A stretch of DNA of 13,479 nt from CAZLHO01 sp964559455 (GCA_964559455.1 CAZLHO010000068.1:1-13479), one strand, 5' to 3'. Shown: positions 5,890-13,270, counted from the stretch's first letter. Numbers and translations: made by a program. Notes: generated by a model not told the origin, from the sequence alone.

Positions 5890-7341
5890 ATGGAACATCC
5901 CGAACGCACGCTCTTCGACCCGAGCCGCCGCCGCTTCCTGCGCCAGCTCGGCCTGCTGACCGCCCTGGGCCTGTGCCCGGCCGGCCTGTCCGGCTGCGGC
6001 TCGCGCGCGCCGCGCCCCCGCCACGTCGTCTTCATCTCGCTGGACACCGTCCGCGCCGACCATCTCGGCTTCCATCGCGACTTCGCCGGCGGCGCCGGGG
6101 TGCGCACGCCGAACCTGGACGCGTTGGCGCGCGAGGCGATCGTGCTGGACGACCTGATGACCGTGGTGCCGACGACCCTGGCCTCGCACGTCTCGCTGTT
6201 CACCGGCAAGTACCCCCACTTCCACGGCGTGCCGCGCAACGGCTACGTCCTGAACCCGGAGAACGCGTTCCTGCCGGCGATCCTGCGCGACGAGGGCTTT
6301 CGCACCGCCGCCGTCATCGGCAGCTTCGCGCTGGACGGGAGCACGGGCTTCGACCTGGGCTTCGAGCATTACGACCAGGAGTACGAGATCGTCCACGGCC
6401 AGCGCGAGGACGCGTTCCACCTCGCCCGCGACGCGGCGGCGGTCACCGACGCGGCCTTGGCCTGGCTCGACGGCGCCGCGGCCTCCGACCGGCTCTTCCT
6501 CTTCGCCCACTACTTCGACGCGCACGCCCCCTACCGGCCGCCGGCCGCCCTGAAGGACCATTACGCCCGCAGCTCCCGCTACCAAACCTGGCTGGCGCGG
6601 AGCCAGGGGGCCGCGGGCCTTGACGACCGCGACCGCGCCACGGCCACGGCCTACGCCGGCGAGATCGACTACCTGGACGGGGAGATCGGGCGGTTGCTGG
6701 ATTCGCTGCGCGAGCGGGAGATCCTGGACGACGCCCTGCTGGTGGTCACCAGCGATCACGGCGAGAACCTGAAGGCGCATCCGCAGAACTGGTCCCACGG
6801 CTTCACCGTCTACCAGGACACCGTGCGCATCGCGGGCCTGATCCGCCTGCCGGGGGGGCGCCTGGGCGGCCTGCGCACGCGGGGAACCCTGGCGAACATC
6901 GACATCCTGCCGACGGTGCTCGACCAGCTGGGGCTGCCGATCCCGGAGGGCTGCAACGGCGAGACGATCCGCCTGGACGAGGGACTGCCGGACCGCCGCC
7001 CGCGCCGGCGCTTCTGCCAGGCCACGCGCACCTTCGCCCAGCTGGATCCGAACGCCAGCTGGCGCAACCTGCCGCTGCCCCGCTGCGTGCGCGACGACCG
7101 CTGGAAGTTCATCCAGGATCCCCTGACCGGCGCCGAGGAGCTCTACGACCTGGCCGCCGATCCCGGCGAGCGCCGCGACCTGCTGCCCGACGCCGACACC
7201 CCGACGCGGGCCCGCGCGGACGAGCTGCGCGCGGCGCTCGAGGCCTGGGCGAACGCGGCCGACCCTCTGCCCTGCAGCTTCGGCGGGGAGCACGAGGAGC
7301 GCATGGAGCGCCGCCTGCGCTCGCTGGGCTATGTCGGCTAA
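5890..7341 (+). CDS. Tat-type lipoprotein of the sulfatase / alkaline phosphatase superfamily with altered nucleophile motif
   Basis: This is a 483-residue exported protein. The N-terminus has a twin-arginine-like signal (SRRRFLRQLG, residues 12-21), a hydrophobic stretch and a lipobox LSG-C ending at Cys36, so it should be a lipid-anchored periplasmic enzyme. Superfamily landmarks are VFISLDTVRADHLG (Asp52, metal), RTPNLDALAREA, SLFTGKYPHFHGV, TSDHGEN (Asp289, His290, metal), NWSHGF and the closing ELYDLAADPGERRDLL. The catalytic motif of true sulfatases, C/S-x-P-x-R, is replaced by TLASH (residues 96-100), so no formylglycine can form. Thr96 or Thr95 may be the nucleophile, as threonine is in phosphoglycerol transferases of this superfamily. 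It could be a phosphodiesterase, a phosphotransferase or inactive. It follows the DsrK-like gene by 57 bases but probably has its own promoter. Confidence 0.82.
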   Translation: MEHPERTLFDPSRRRFLRQLGLLTALGLCPAGLSGCGSRAPRPRHVVFISLDTVRADHLGFHRDFAGGAGVRTPNLDALAREAIVLDDLMTVVPTTLASHVSLFTGKYPHFHGVPRNGYVLNPENAFLPAILRDEGFRTAAVIGSFALDGSTGFDLGFEHYDQEYEIVHGQREDAFHLARDAAAVTDAALAWLDGAAASDRLFLFAHYFDAHAPYRPPAALKDHYARSSRYQTWLARSQGAAGLDDRDRATATAYAGEIDYLDGEIGRLLDSLREREILDDALLVVTSDHGENLKAHPQNWSHGFTVYQDTVRIAGLIRLPGGRLGGLRTRGTLANIDILPTVLDQLGLPIPEGCNGETIRLDEGLPDRRPRRRFCQATRTFAQLDPNASWRNLPLPRCVRDDRWKFIQDPLTGAEELYDLAADPGERRDLLPDADTPTRARADELRAALEAWANAADPLPCSFGGEHEERMERRLRSLGYVG

Positions 7342-7883
7342 TCCTCGAATTTCAGCTTCAGGCGCTTGGCTGCCTTGCGGTAGGCGGCCAGGTCGTCGTC
7401 GGTGAAGAGGATGAAGCGGATCTCGCTGAAGATTTCCGGGTTCTCGGCGGCGAAGTCGCGGGCCACGCCCAGGGCCACCGGGGCGGCCTGCTCCACGGGG
7501 TAGCCGTAGACACCGGTGCTGATCGAGGGGAAGGCGATCGCGCCGCCGTCGCGGGAGGCCGCCAGCTTCAGGCTGCTGCGGTAGGCGGCGGTCAGCTTCT
7601 GCTCCTCGCTGCGTCGCCCGCCGTACCAGACCGGACCCACGGTGTGCACGACGTGCCGGGCCTTCAGGTCGCCGGCCGTGGTCAGCACGGCCTCGCCGGT
7701 GGGACAGCCGCCGCGCTCGGCGCGGATCGCATCGCATTCCTGCATGATCGCAGCGCCGCCGGCGCGATGGATGGCTCCGTCCACGCCGCCGCCGCCGCGT
7801 AGGCCGTTGTTCGCGGCGTTCACGATGAAGTCGCATTCCTCGACGGTGATGTCGCCCCGTCGGATCACGAATCGCGTCGCCAT
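7338..7883 (-). CDS. Macro domain protein (ADP-ribose / O-acetyl-ADP-ribose hydrolase type)
   Basis: This 181-residue single macro domain has the MacroD/YmdB-type binding site. GDITVEECDFIVNAANN supplies Asn22 and Asn25, GGGGVDGAIHRAGG follows with Asp35, then AVLTTAGDLKARHVVHTVGPVW and FPSISTGVYGYPVEQAA, the phosphate-binding loop. Members remove ADP-ribose from proteins or nucleic acids, or deacetylate O-acetyl-ADP-ribose, in the cytoplasm. The exact substrate cannot be read from sequence. ATG 7883 is preceded by GGGAGG (7889-7894 on the complement), a strong Shine-Dalgarno sequence. The gene is 39 bases downstream of the MscS gene on the same strand, so the two are probably co-transcribed. 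Its stop codon (TAG, 7338-7340) overlaps the TAA of the converging sulfatase-like gene at 7339-7341. Confidence 0.92.
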   Translation of the reverse strand: MATRFVIRRGDITVEECDFIVNAANNGLRGGGGVDGAIHRAGGAAIMQECDAIRAERGGCPTGEAVLTTAGDLKARHVVHTVGPVWYGGRRSEEQKLTAAYRSSLKLAASRDGGAIAFPSISTGVYGYPVEQAAPVALGVARDFAAENPEIFSEIRFILFTDDDLAAYRKAAKRLKLKFED

Positions 7884-7922
7884 GGCGCCTCCCTTTCGGG
7901 CCCGCGGCGGACGCGTCGGGAA

Positions 7923-9017
7923 TCAGTCCCCGGCGTCGGCGGACCCCTCGGTCACCAGGTGCACCGTCCGGGTCGGGAAGGCGATGGACAGGCCCATCTC
8001 CTCGACGATGCCCATGACGGCCAGGTTGATCTCCTGTCGGGCCTGCAGGTGCGCGGCCCAGTCAGTGGTCGCCGTGAAGTAGTAGATGAGGACATCCAGG
8101 CTCGAGGCGCCGAAGTCGGTGAACTTGACCAGCAGGAACTCCTGGTGCACGTCGTCGCGCGCGCGCAGCAGGGCCTCGATGCGCGCGACCAGGGTCTGCA
8201 TCTGCGCCGCCGAGGAGCTGTAGGTCACCCCGACGGTCATCTTGACCCGGCGCTTCGGCATCAGCGAGTGGTTCTCGACGGTGGCGTTGGCCAGCCCCTG
8301 GTTCGGCAGCGAGACCACCGTCTTGGCGAAGGTCCGGATGCGGGTCGAGCGCAGGCCGATCTCCTCGACGACGCCGTCGGCCCCGTCGGTGGTGATCCAG
8401 TCGCCGACCCGGAAGGGCCGGTCGACGAGGATGGTGATCGAGCCGAAGACGTTGGCGACCGTGTCCTTGGCCGCCAGGGCGAAGGCCAGGCCGCCGATGC
8501 CCAGGCCGGCCAGCAGCCCCGACACGGAATAGCCCAGGGTCTGCACCGTCAGCACGAAGGCCATGATGCCGACCAGGATCTTGATCGCCTTGCGTCCCGG
8601 CGGCACCAGCTGGTCATCCAGGCGCGATTCGGTGCGGGCGGCCAGCTCCATCATGCCCTGGCCGACGGCGTCGGCCAGGCGGAACAGCGCCCAGGCGACC
8701 GTGTAGATCGCCAGGAGGCGGAAGGCGAGCGCGCCCAGCGAGAGGGCCTCGGGATAGTCGCCGGCCAGCACGCGCAGGGCCAGATAGAGGCCCGCGAGCA
8801 GGGTCAGGGCGCCCAGGGGGCCCATCAGGGCCTTCACGGCCAGGTCGTCGGCCTCGGTGCTGGTGCGTTCGGCCAAGCGGCGCAGGCGGCGCGTGACGGC
8901 GGCCAGCAGCACCGAGCGCACGATCAGCGCGGCGATCAGGATGCCGAAGGCCGCCAGCACTTCCGAGACGGTCCAGGGGCCGAGGCTCTGCGAGAACAGC
9001 GAGGCGATGTCGTTCAA
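7923..9017 (-). CDS. MscS-family mechanosensitive ion channel
   Basis: This is a 364-residue inner-membrane channel. N-terminal hydrophobic segments lie at about 18-42, 63-86, 92-116 and 146-166, followed by the pore helix and beta-domain signature GLGIGGLAFALAAKDTVANVFGSITILVDRPFRVGDWI. Next come VEEIGLRSTRIRTF, VSLPNQGLANATVEN and a C-terminal alpha-beta domain ending SIAFPTRTVHLVTE. Such channels open under membrane tension to release solutes on osmotic downshock. The pore helix is rich in Gly and Ala, as in E. coli MscS, and the protein is somewhat longer at the N-terminus than MscS, with extra membrane passes. The start is TTG at 9017, supported by GGGAGG 5 bases upstream (9023-9028 on the complement). 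It is probably the first gene of a two-gene unit with the macro domain gene. Confidence 0.93.
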   Translation of the reverse strand: MNDIASLFSQSLGPWTVSEVLAAFGILIAALIVRSVLLAAVTRRLRRLAERTSTEADDLAVKALMGPLGALTLLAGLYLALRVLAGDYPEALSLGALAFRLLAIYTVAWALFRLADAVGQGMMELAARTESRLDDQLVPPGRKAIKILVGIMAFVLTVQTLGYSVSGLLAGLGIGGLAFALAAKDTVANVFGSITILVDRPFRVGDWITTDGADGVVEEIGLRSTRIRTFAKTVVSLPNQGLANATVENHSLMPKRRVKMTVGVTYSSSAAQMQTLVARIEALLRARDDVHQEFLLVKFTDFGASSLDVLIYYFTATTDWAAHLQARQEINLAVMGIVEEMGLSIAFPTRTVHLVTEGSADAGD

Positions 9018-9061
9018 GGGATCCTCCCGAGGTGAGCGGCGGGGGCGTCCGCCTGCCGAGG

Positions 9062-9090
9062 ATGCTAGGGGAGCGCGGGCGGGCGCGCAA
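9062..9090 (-). promoter_or_regulatory. Possible promoter of the MscS gene
   Basis: On the minus strand, TTGCGC (9085-9090) and TAGCAT (9062-9067) are 17 bases apart and lie 45 bases upstream of the TTG start at 9017. TAGCAT matches four of six -10 consensus bases; only the TTG of the -35 matches. The intergenic stretch 9018-9114 holds nothing else I recognise. Confidence 0.35.
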
Positions 9091-9114
9091 CGGCGGAGTG
9101 CGTCGCGGGCGAAG

Positions 9115-10851
9115 TCAGTCGGCGTCGGGGGCCCCGCGTTCGGCGCCCGACAGCCCGGCGGCGGCCAGGATCTCGCCGGCGGTCTCGCGCAGGGCGGCGC
9201 GGACCTCGGGCGGGGCGTCGGCCTGATCGAGGTGCGCGAGGAAATCGGGCGCCCGGGCGGCGATCACCTCCGGCGGCAGGACCATCTGACCGGGGTCGTA
9301 GACGAAGGCCATCCGCTGCCGGCCGGTGCGCATCGCCGCCTCCAGGTGCTCGGCGGCCCGGTCGAAGTCCCCCAGCCCCACCTCGGTCAGGGTCAGGTAG
9401 ACCAGGGCCTGGCCGACGGGTCCCCAGAAGCGCAGCACCGGTCCGACGTCGGTCAGGACCAGGGCGTCGATGGGCTTGTCCATGAGCGTGCGGCTCCAGC
9501 GGACGGCCGCGTGGTCCGGGGCCAGCATCCGGGGGCCCAGGGGACCGCCCAGCGAGGTGTAGAGCAGGGTCGGCTGGGGCAGCACGCCGGCGGCCGGCAG
9601 CGGGTCGTTCTGCGCCGGGCCCACGCCGGGAGGCTGGAAGAGGACGATCAGTCCGGCGTCGCTTTCGGGCAGTCCGGACAGGGTGCGCGCGGCCTGCCAC
9701 GAGACGGCCGTGCGCAGGGCGGTCGGGTCCAGGGGCAGTCCCATTTCGTCGCGACGGCTCGACCGGTACTCGAAGGAGCCCCAGGCGAAGACGGCCGCGG
9801 TCAGCGCCAGCGCGATCGTTCCCGCCGCGCGGGGCCGCCAGGTCGCGGGCGCCAGCGAGGCCAGGGTCAGCACCCAGGCCGCGGCCGCGGCCAGGGCCAG
9901 GTAGGGGGGATGGTGGCCGTGCAGGGCCAGGGCGGGGGCCAGGGACAGCAGCGCCGCTGTCAGCAGGGAGGCGATCCGTCGGTCGCCCCGTCGCCAGCGC
10001 CGAACGGCCAGCAGGGTCCAGGCCAGCCAGACGGCGTAGCCGGCCAGGCCCATGGCCGGTGTGAAACGGCTGGCGAAGACCGGCCCCGGCCAGGTCAGCC
10101 ACCAGCCGTAGAGGCCCAGGTTGACCAGGACCTGGCGCGCGCCGCCCAGGGCGTAGTCGCGTCCCGGACCGTGGGCGAAGCTGTCCAGCACCCAGACGGC
10201 CTCGAGCGCGGCGAGGGCGGTCAGGGCGGCGGCGACGAGCCAGGGCGCGAGGCCGCGGCGTCGGCCGCCCAGCAGGATCAGGGCCAGTAGCGGTCCCAGG
10301 CCCAGCGCGGCCTCCTTGCTCAGGATCGCGGCGGCGCCCAGCGCCAGGGCCGCGGCGAGGCGGCCGCGCCCCGCGTCGCGCTCCAGGAAGAGGGCGACCG
10401 CCGCCAGGGCGAAGAAGACGCCCAGCAGCTCCTGCACTCCGCTGGCCCAGTAGAGGGGGGTGTAGGCCAGGGGGGCGGCGCCGAAGAGCAGGCCGGCGAG
10501 CAGGGACGATCCGGCGCCCAGGCCGCAGCGGCCGGCGATGCGGACGACCAGCGCCGCGCTGCCGCCGTGCAGCAGCAGGCGGGACCAGGTGAAGGGGTCC
10601 GGAGACAACCCGAAGAGGGGGTGGAGGACGTCCCAGTAGAGCACTCGGCTGACGAAACGCGCCGGTCCCGAGGATTCCGCAGGCAGTCCGGCGGCCCGGG
10701 CCAGCAGGCCCCAGTCGTCCTGATGCCACCACGCGCCCAGGGCGGGCAGCCGGCCCGCCACCGCGGCCAGGAAGGCCAGCAGCGGCGCGGCGGGCAGGGA
10801 CGATCGCGGCGGCGCGCCCGCCGGCGTGGTCGGGATCGGAGTTTCGTTCAC
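9115..10851 (-). CDS. Polytopic membrane protein, GT-C glycosyltransferase-like
   Basis: This 578-residue protein has about ten or more hydrophobic segments up to residue about 360 and a soluble, probably periplasmic, C-terminal part of about 200 residues. The first predicted loop after the first membrane segment has WWHQDDWGLL, with Asp45 and Asp46. An acidic pair in this place is the hallmark of GT-C enzymes (PMT/ArnT-like), which use lipid-linked sugars. Other segments such as FSRFTPAMG-like loops and a WASGVQELLGVFFALAA helix fit the general pattern of DUF-type mannosyltransferase relatives in GC-rich bacteria. The C-terminal part has no motif I recognise except a short TPR-like stretch (TEVGLGDFDRAAEHLEAAM). 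The start is GTG 10851, with GGAGG 5 bases upstream. The glycosyltransferase role is a guess from topology and one motif; it could be another polytopic membrane protein. Confidence 0.6.
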   Translation of the reverse strand: MNETPIPTTPAGAPPRSSLPAAPLLAFLAAVAGRLPALGAWWHQDDWGLLARAAGLPAESSGPARFVSRVLYWDVLHPLFGLSPDPFTWSRLLLHGGSAALVVRIAGRCGLGAGSSLLAGLLFGAAPLAYTPLYWASGVQELLGVFFALAAVALFLERDAGRGRLAAALALGAAAILSKEAALGLGPLLALILLGGRRRGLAPWLVAAALTALAALEAVWVLDSFAHGPGRDYALGGARQVLVNLGLYGWWLTWPGPVFASRFTPAMGLAGYAVWLAWTLLAVRRWRRGDRRIASLLTAALLSLAPALALHGHHPPYLALAAAAAWVLTLASLAPATWRPRAAGTIALALTAAVFAWGSFEYRSSRRDEMGLPLDPTALRTAVSWQAARTLSGLPESDAGLIVLFQPPGVGPAQNDPLPAAGVLPQPTLLYTSLGGPLGPRMLAPDHAAVRWSRTLMDKPIDALVLTDVGPVLRFWGPVGQALVYLTLTEVGLGDFDRAAEHLEAAMRTGRQRMAFVYDPGQMVLPPEVIAARAPDFLAHLDQADAPPEVRAALRETAGEILAAAGLSGAERGAPDAD

Positions 10852-10907
10852 GGATTCCTCCGGCGCCGGACGGATTCTTTGCCTGGGCCGTCCGGCCGGG
10901 CCTGTGC

Positions 10908-10913
10908 TAGATT
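10908..10913 (+). promoter_or_regulatory. Possible -10 element (TGTGCTAGATT) for the DUF1684-DUF456 unit
   Basis: TGTGCTAGATT at 10903-10913 gives TAGATT as a -10 hexamer (10908-10913) with a TG upstream. It lies in the 153-base gap between divergent genes, about 92 bases before ATG 11005. The nearest TTG-containing hexamer, TTGCCT (10879-10884), is 23 bases away, too far for a standard -35. The gap also holds an 8-bp palindrome, CGTTAACG, at 10931-10938. The same core GCTAG also occurs in the proposed promoter before 5890. Confidence 0.3.
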
Positions 10914-11004
10914 GGCGGCTCGAACTTCAACGTTAACGGCTGGAAGGCGCTGCGGCAATCCCGCGCCTCGTCCGGCCGTCGTCCATCTGAGGAGGAATTG
11001 CGAG

Positions 11005-11649
11005 ATGATGCGTGTCGCCGGAATCCTGATGCTGATGTTGACGGGGCTGATCGCGGTCGGCTGCGGCCGCGACCTGCCCGGGCCCGTCGTGATGGACGCC
11101 GCCGAGCGCGAGGCGTGGGAGATCCGCGTCGTCGAGCATTTCATCGAGAAGAACGAGGCCTTCCAGGATTCCACGCAGAGTCCGCTGCGTCCCGAAGACA
11201 TCGCCGGCTTCGAGGGCCTGAACTACTGGTTCCCCGACGAGGCCTACCGCTTCGTCGTGCCCTTCCACGCCGAGTCCGCCCCCGATACCGTGAGCCTGCA
11301 GAAACGGCGCGGCCAGGCGGTGCCCTACCTGCGCCGCGGCTACGTCGAGATGGCCGTCGACGGCGTCGACTGCCGGCTGTGGGTCTACGGTCCGGCCGAC
11401 CCGCAGCACGGCGACTACCTGTGGCTGCCCTTCTACGACGCGACCACGGGCGAGCAGACCTATGCCGGCGGGCGTTACCTCGACCTCGTGGTGGCCGCGG
11501 ACGGGACGGTGGACGTGGACTTCAACCTGGCCTACAACCCGCTCTGCGACTACGACCCCGACGCCTTCAACTGCACCCTGCCCCCCGAGGAGAACCGGCT
11601 GCCGGTGCCGATCCCCGCGGGCGAGAAGCTCTTCCGGCCCCACGAGTAG
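11005..11649 (+). CDS. DUF1684 family lipoprotein
   Basis: This 214-residue protein begins with a lipoprotein signal (MMRVAGILMLMLTGLIAVGC, acylated Cys20). The DUF1684 pattern follows: GLNYWFPDEAYRFVVPF, LWVYGPADPQHGDYLWLPFYDATTGEQTYAGGRYLDL, DFNLAYNPLCDYDPDAFNCTLPPEENRLPVPIPAGEK. The biochemical role of DUF1684 is not established; conserved Asn, Tyr and Cys residues near the C-terminus (YNPLCDY, NCTLPP) are typical of the family. ATG 11005 has GAGGAGGA at 10989-10996, 8 bases upstream, so the start is well supported. The next ATG (11008) is also possible. The stop at 11647-11649 overlaps the TAGGAG ribosome binding site of the next gene, so the two are an operon. Confidence 0.88.
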   Translation: MMRVAGILMLMLTGLIAVGCGRDLPGPVVMDAAEREAWEIRVVEHFIEKNEAFQDSTQSPLRPEDIAGFEGLNYWFPDEAYRFVVPFHAESAPDTVSLQKRRGQAVPYLRRGYVEMAVDGVDCRLWVYGPADPQHGDYLWLPFYDATTGEQTYAGGRYLDLVVAADGTVDVDFNLAYNPLCDYDPDAFNCTLPPEENRLPVPIPAGEKLFRPHE

Positions 11650-11658
11650 GAGTCGTTC

Positions 11659-12189
11659 GTGGACCTGCTGGCCGGCATCGGAACCTGGGCCCTCTACGTG
11701 CTGTGGGGGGCCCTGCTGCTCCTGGCCTCGCTGCTGGTCTACCCGGGGCTGGGCGGCAACTTCGTCATCCTGGGCCTGGCGGTGGTCCACGCCCTGGTCA
11801 CCGGCTTCGACCCCCTGGGTTGGGGGTTGCTGCTGGTCCTGCTGGGCCTGGCGGTGCTGGGGGAGGTCGTCGAATCCCTGCTGGGGATCGTCTACGTGGC
11901 GCGCAAGGGGGTGACGCGCCGGGGAGTGGCCGGGGCCTTCGTCGGCGGCCTGCTGGGCGCGGCCGTCGGGACCCCGCTGGCGCCGGTCGTGGGCACCGTG
12001 CTGGGCGGCTTCCTGGGCGCTTTCGCCGGCGCCGCGTTCGGGGAATACCTGGGCCGCCGACTCCTCGCGCCCAGCCTGCGCGCCGGCGGGCACGCCTTCG
12101 CCGGCAAGATGCTGGCCATCCTCGTCAAGCACGCCCTGGGGCTGGCGATGGTCGCGCTGATCCTGCGCGCGACCTGGCCCGCCCGCTGA
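11659..12189 (+). CDS. DUF456 family membrane protein
   Basis: This 176-residue protein is almost wholly hydrophobic, with about four membrane segments: about 8-28, 33-52, 54-75, and a glycine-rich block 90-128 (GAFVGGLLGAAVGTPLAPVVGTVLGGFLGAFAGAAFGEYLG). The short cytosolic linker VARKGVTRRGVAGAFVGGLLGA and the glycine zipper pattern are typical of DUF456. Function in the family is unknown; it has been seen as a small integral membrane protein in many phyla. The start is GTG 11659, with TAGGAG at 11647-11652, 6 bases upstream, overlapping the preceding stop. It probably shares the transcript of the DUF1684 lipoprotein. It converges on the asparaginase-type gene with 17 bases between stops and no visible terminator hairpin. 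Confidence 0.85.
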   Translation: MDLLAGIGTWALYVLWGALLLLASLLVYPGLGGNFVILGLAVVHALVTGFDPLGWGLLLVLLGLAVLGEVVESLLGIVYVARKGVTRRGVAGAFVGGLLGAAVGTPLAPVVGTVLGGFLGAFAGAAFGEYLGRRLLAPSLRAGGHAFAGKMLAILVKHALGLAMVALILRATWPAR

Positions 12190-12206
12190 TCCCGCCCGTT
12201 CTCGAC

Positions 12207-13046
12207 TCAGTCCGCGGCCGCCCGGCCGAAGGCCATCTCGCGGTTCGCGCCCACCCCCCAGCCGTCGCGGCCGACGGCGATCAGGCCCAGCGAGTACTCC
12301 TGCGGGAAGAGGGCGCAGCCCCGGGCCACGGCGGCGCGGGCGGACAGGCCGCCGGCCATCAGGTCGTAGACCGCGCGGGCCATGGCGTGGCGGATGATCT
12401 CCTCGCCGAAGCCGGTGCAGGCCACGGCGCCGGCCGGTCCCGCGTAGCAGCCGCAGGCGTAGATGGGCACGTCGCCGACGCGGCCGTTCAGGGTGATGCT
12501 GGTGCCGCCGGTGGACAGCGCCGCGGCGAAGCTCCCGTCGGCGGCGCGGACGACCGCGCCGACGGTGTCGCCGGTCTCGGGATCGGGGGGTCCGGACAGG
12601 GTGTCGGCCGGGGTGGGCGGCGGGCCGGGAAAGTTCCAGACCGCGCGCCAGTCGAAGTCGTCGTAGCGGCCGCGGGCGTCGGCGCGCAGCAGACGGGGCG
12701 CGCGGCGGCGGTACTTGGCCAGGGCCTCGGGGCAGACCGGCACCTCGTCGGCGAAGCCTGCGGCGTGGGCGAAGCGCGTGGCGCCGTCGCCGGCCAGCAT
12801 GCGGTGGGGGGTGTCGAGCACGGCCCGGGCCACGGCGACGGGGTTGCGCACCCGCTCGATCACGGCCACGGCGGCGAAATCGCCCTCGCCGGTCATCACG
12901 GCCGCGTCCATCTGGATCGTGCGGCCGTCCAGACGGATGTTGGCGCCGGTGCCGGCGTTGAAGATCGGGTCGTCCTCCAGGACCATCACCCCGCGCACGG
13001 CGGCGTCCAGGGCGGCGCCGCCGTCGGCCAGGACGGCCCCGGCTGG
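12207..13046 (-). CDS. Isoaspartyl peptidase / L-asparaginase (Ntn hydrolase, plant type), N-terminus missing
   Basis: This is the C-terminal 280 or so residues of a family 2 asparaginase. Reading starts at about 13046 with AGAVLADGGAALDAAVRGVMVLEDDPIFNAGTGANIRLDG, a conserved region that normally begins about 30-40 residues into the protein. Next are MDAAVMTGEGDFAAVAVI and NPVAVARAVL. The autocleavage site GDTVGAVV, with catalytic Thr at 12564-12566, precedes AALSTGGTSITLNGRVGDVPIYACGCYAG, the substrate-binding loop. Active enzymes self-cleave before this Thr and hydrolyse isoaspartyl peptides or asparagine. The N-terminal HGGAG-type strand is absent, because upstream codons run into AT-rich DNA and a stop at 13053-13055. 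A GTG at 12998 is in frame but lies inside the conserved region and is not a credible start. Truncation is most likely an assembly artefact. Confidence 0.88.
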   Translation of the reverse strand, partial: PAGAVLADGGAALDAAVRGVMVLEDDPIFNAGTGANIRLDGRTIQMDAAVMTGEGDFAAVAVIERVRNPVAVARAVLDTPHRMLAGDGATRFAHAAGFADEVPVCPEALAKYRRRAPRLLRADARGRYDDFDWRAVWNFPGPPPTPADTLSGPPDPETGDTVGAVVRAADGSFAAALSTGGTSITLNGRVGDVPIYACGCYAGPAGAVACTGFGEEIIRHAMARAVYDLMAGGLSARAAVARGCALFPQEYSLGLIAVGRDGWGVGANREMAFGRAAAD

Positions 13047-13050
13047 GAAT
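13044..13050. other. Composition break: probable chimeric assembly junction
   Basis: DNA to the left is very GC-rich; from about 13047 rightward it is AT-rich and uses A/T-ending codons. The asparaginase frame on the minus strand loses family similarity here and stops at 13053-13055. The hydrolase frame on the plus strand starts matching its family at 13051 without a start codon. Two unrelated genes broken at one point, with no mobile-element end in between, argue for a false join. Confidence 0.85.
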
Positions 13051-13186
13051 ATTCATAGTTTACTTGTGATTGAAAAAAACGACCTTATAATAGAGCAATA
13101 TTATAATGGATGGGAAAGAGATGAACTTCATTTCCTGGCATCAAATACAAAAAGTTGTAATTCCTGTTTGATTGGCGTAGTAATAG
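13048..13186 (+). CDS. Serine hydrolase (class C beta-lactamase-like), fragment before the gap
   Basis: The frame reads NIHSLLVIEKNDLIIEQYYNG, then WERDELHFLASNTKS and CNSCLIGVVI. This is the region around the first active-site motif of the beta-lactamase/transpeptidase-like family: SNTK is the S-x-x-K box, with Ser at 13141-13143 and Lys at 13150-13152. The N-terminus is missing at the composition break and the frame runs into the N run at 13187. Codon use (AAT, AAA, TTA, ATA) is wholly unlike the genes to the left. The function of such hydrolases varies (esterase, D-aminopeptidase, beta-lactamase) and cannot be set from this fragment. Confidence 0.8.
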
Positions 13187-13270
13187 NNNNNNNNNNNNNN
13201 NNNNNNNNNNNNNNNNNNNNNNNNNNNNNNNNNNNNNNNNNNNNNNNNNNNNNNNNNNNNNNNNNNNNNN
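13187..13270. other. Assembly gap of 84 N
   Basis: A run of N separates two pieces that appear to belong to one hydrolase gene. The left piece is read in the frame of base 13051 and the right piece in the frame of base 13272. These are out of phase across 84 bases, so 84 is probably an estimate and not the true length. Confidence 0.98.

Noticed and set aside
4048..7836. A 1262-codon open frame on the minus strand opposite the sulfur operon and the sulfatase-like gene
   Set aside because: Long antisense frames are expected in very GC-rich coding DNA. The translation is low-complexity Arg/Ala/Gly-rich and has no family motif, while the opposite strand encodes clear proteins.
12996..12998. GTG at 12998 as the start of the asparaginase
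   Set aside because: Conserved family sequence (AVLADGGAALDA) lies upstream in the same frame, so the gene is truncated and does not start there.
10933..13058. Long open frames on both strands across the DUF1684, DUF456 and asparaginase genes
   Set aside because: They are out of frame with the recognised genes, rich in Arg, Gly and Ala, and run over the composition break at about 13047, so they cannot be real genes.
13040..13060. The composition break as the edge of a genomic island or insertion
   Set aside because: There is no integrase, inverted repeat, target duplication or tRNA, and both flanking genes are incomplete with an assembly gap nearby; a false join is simpler.
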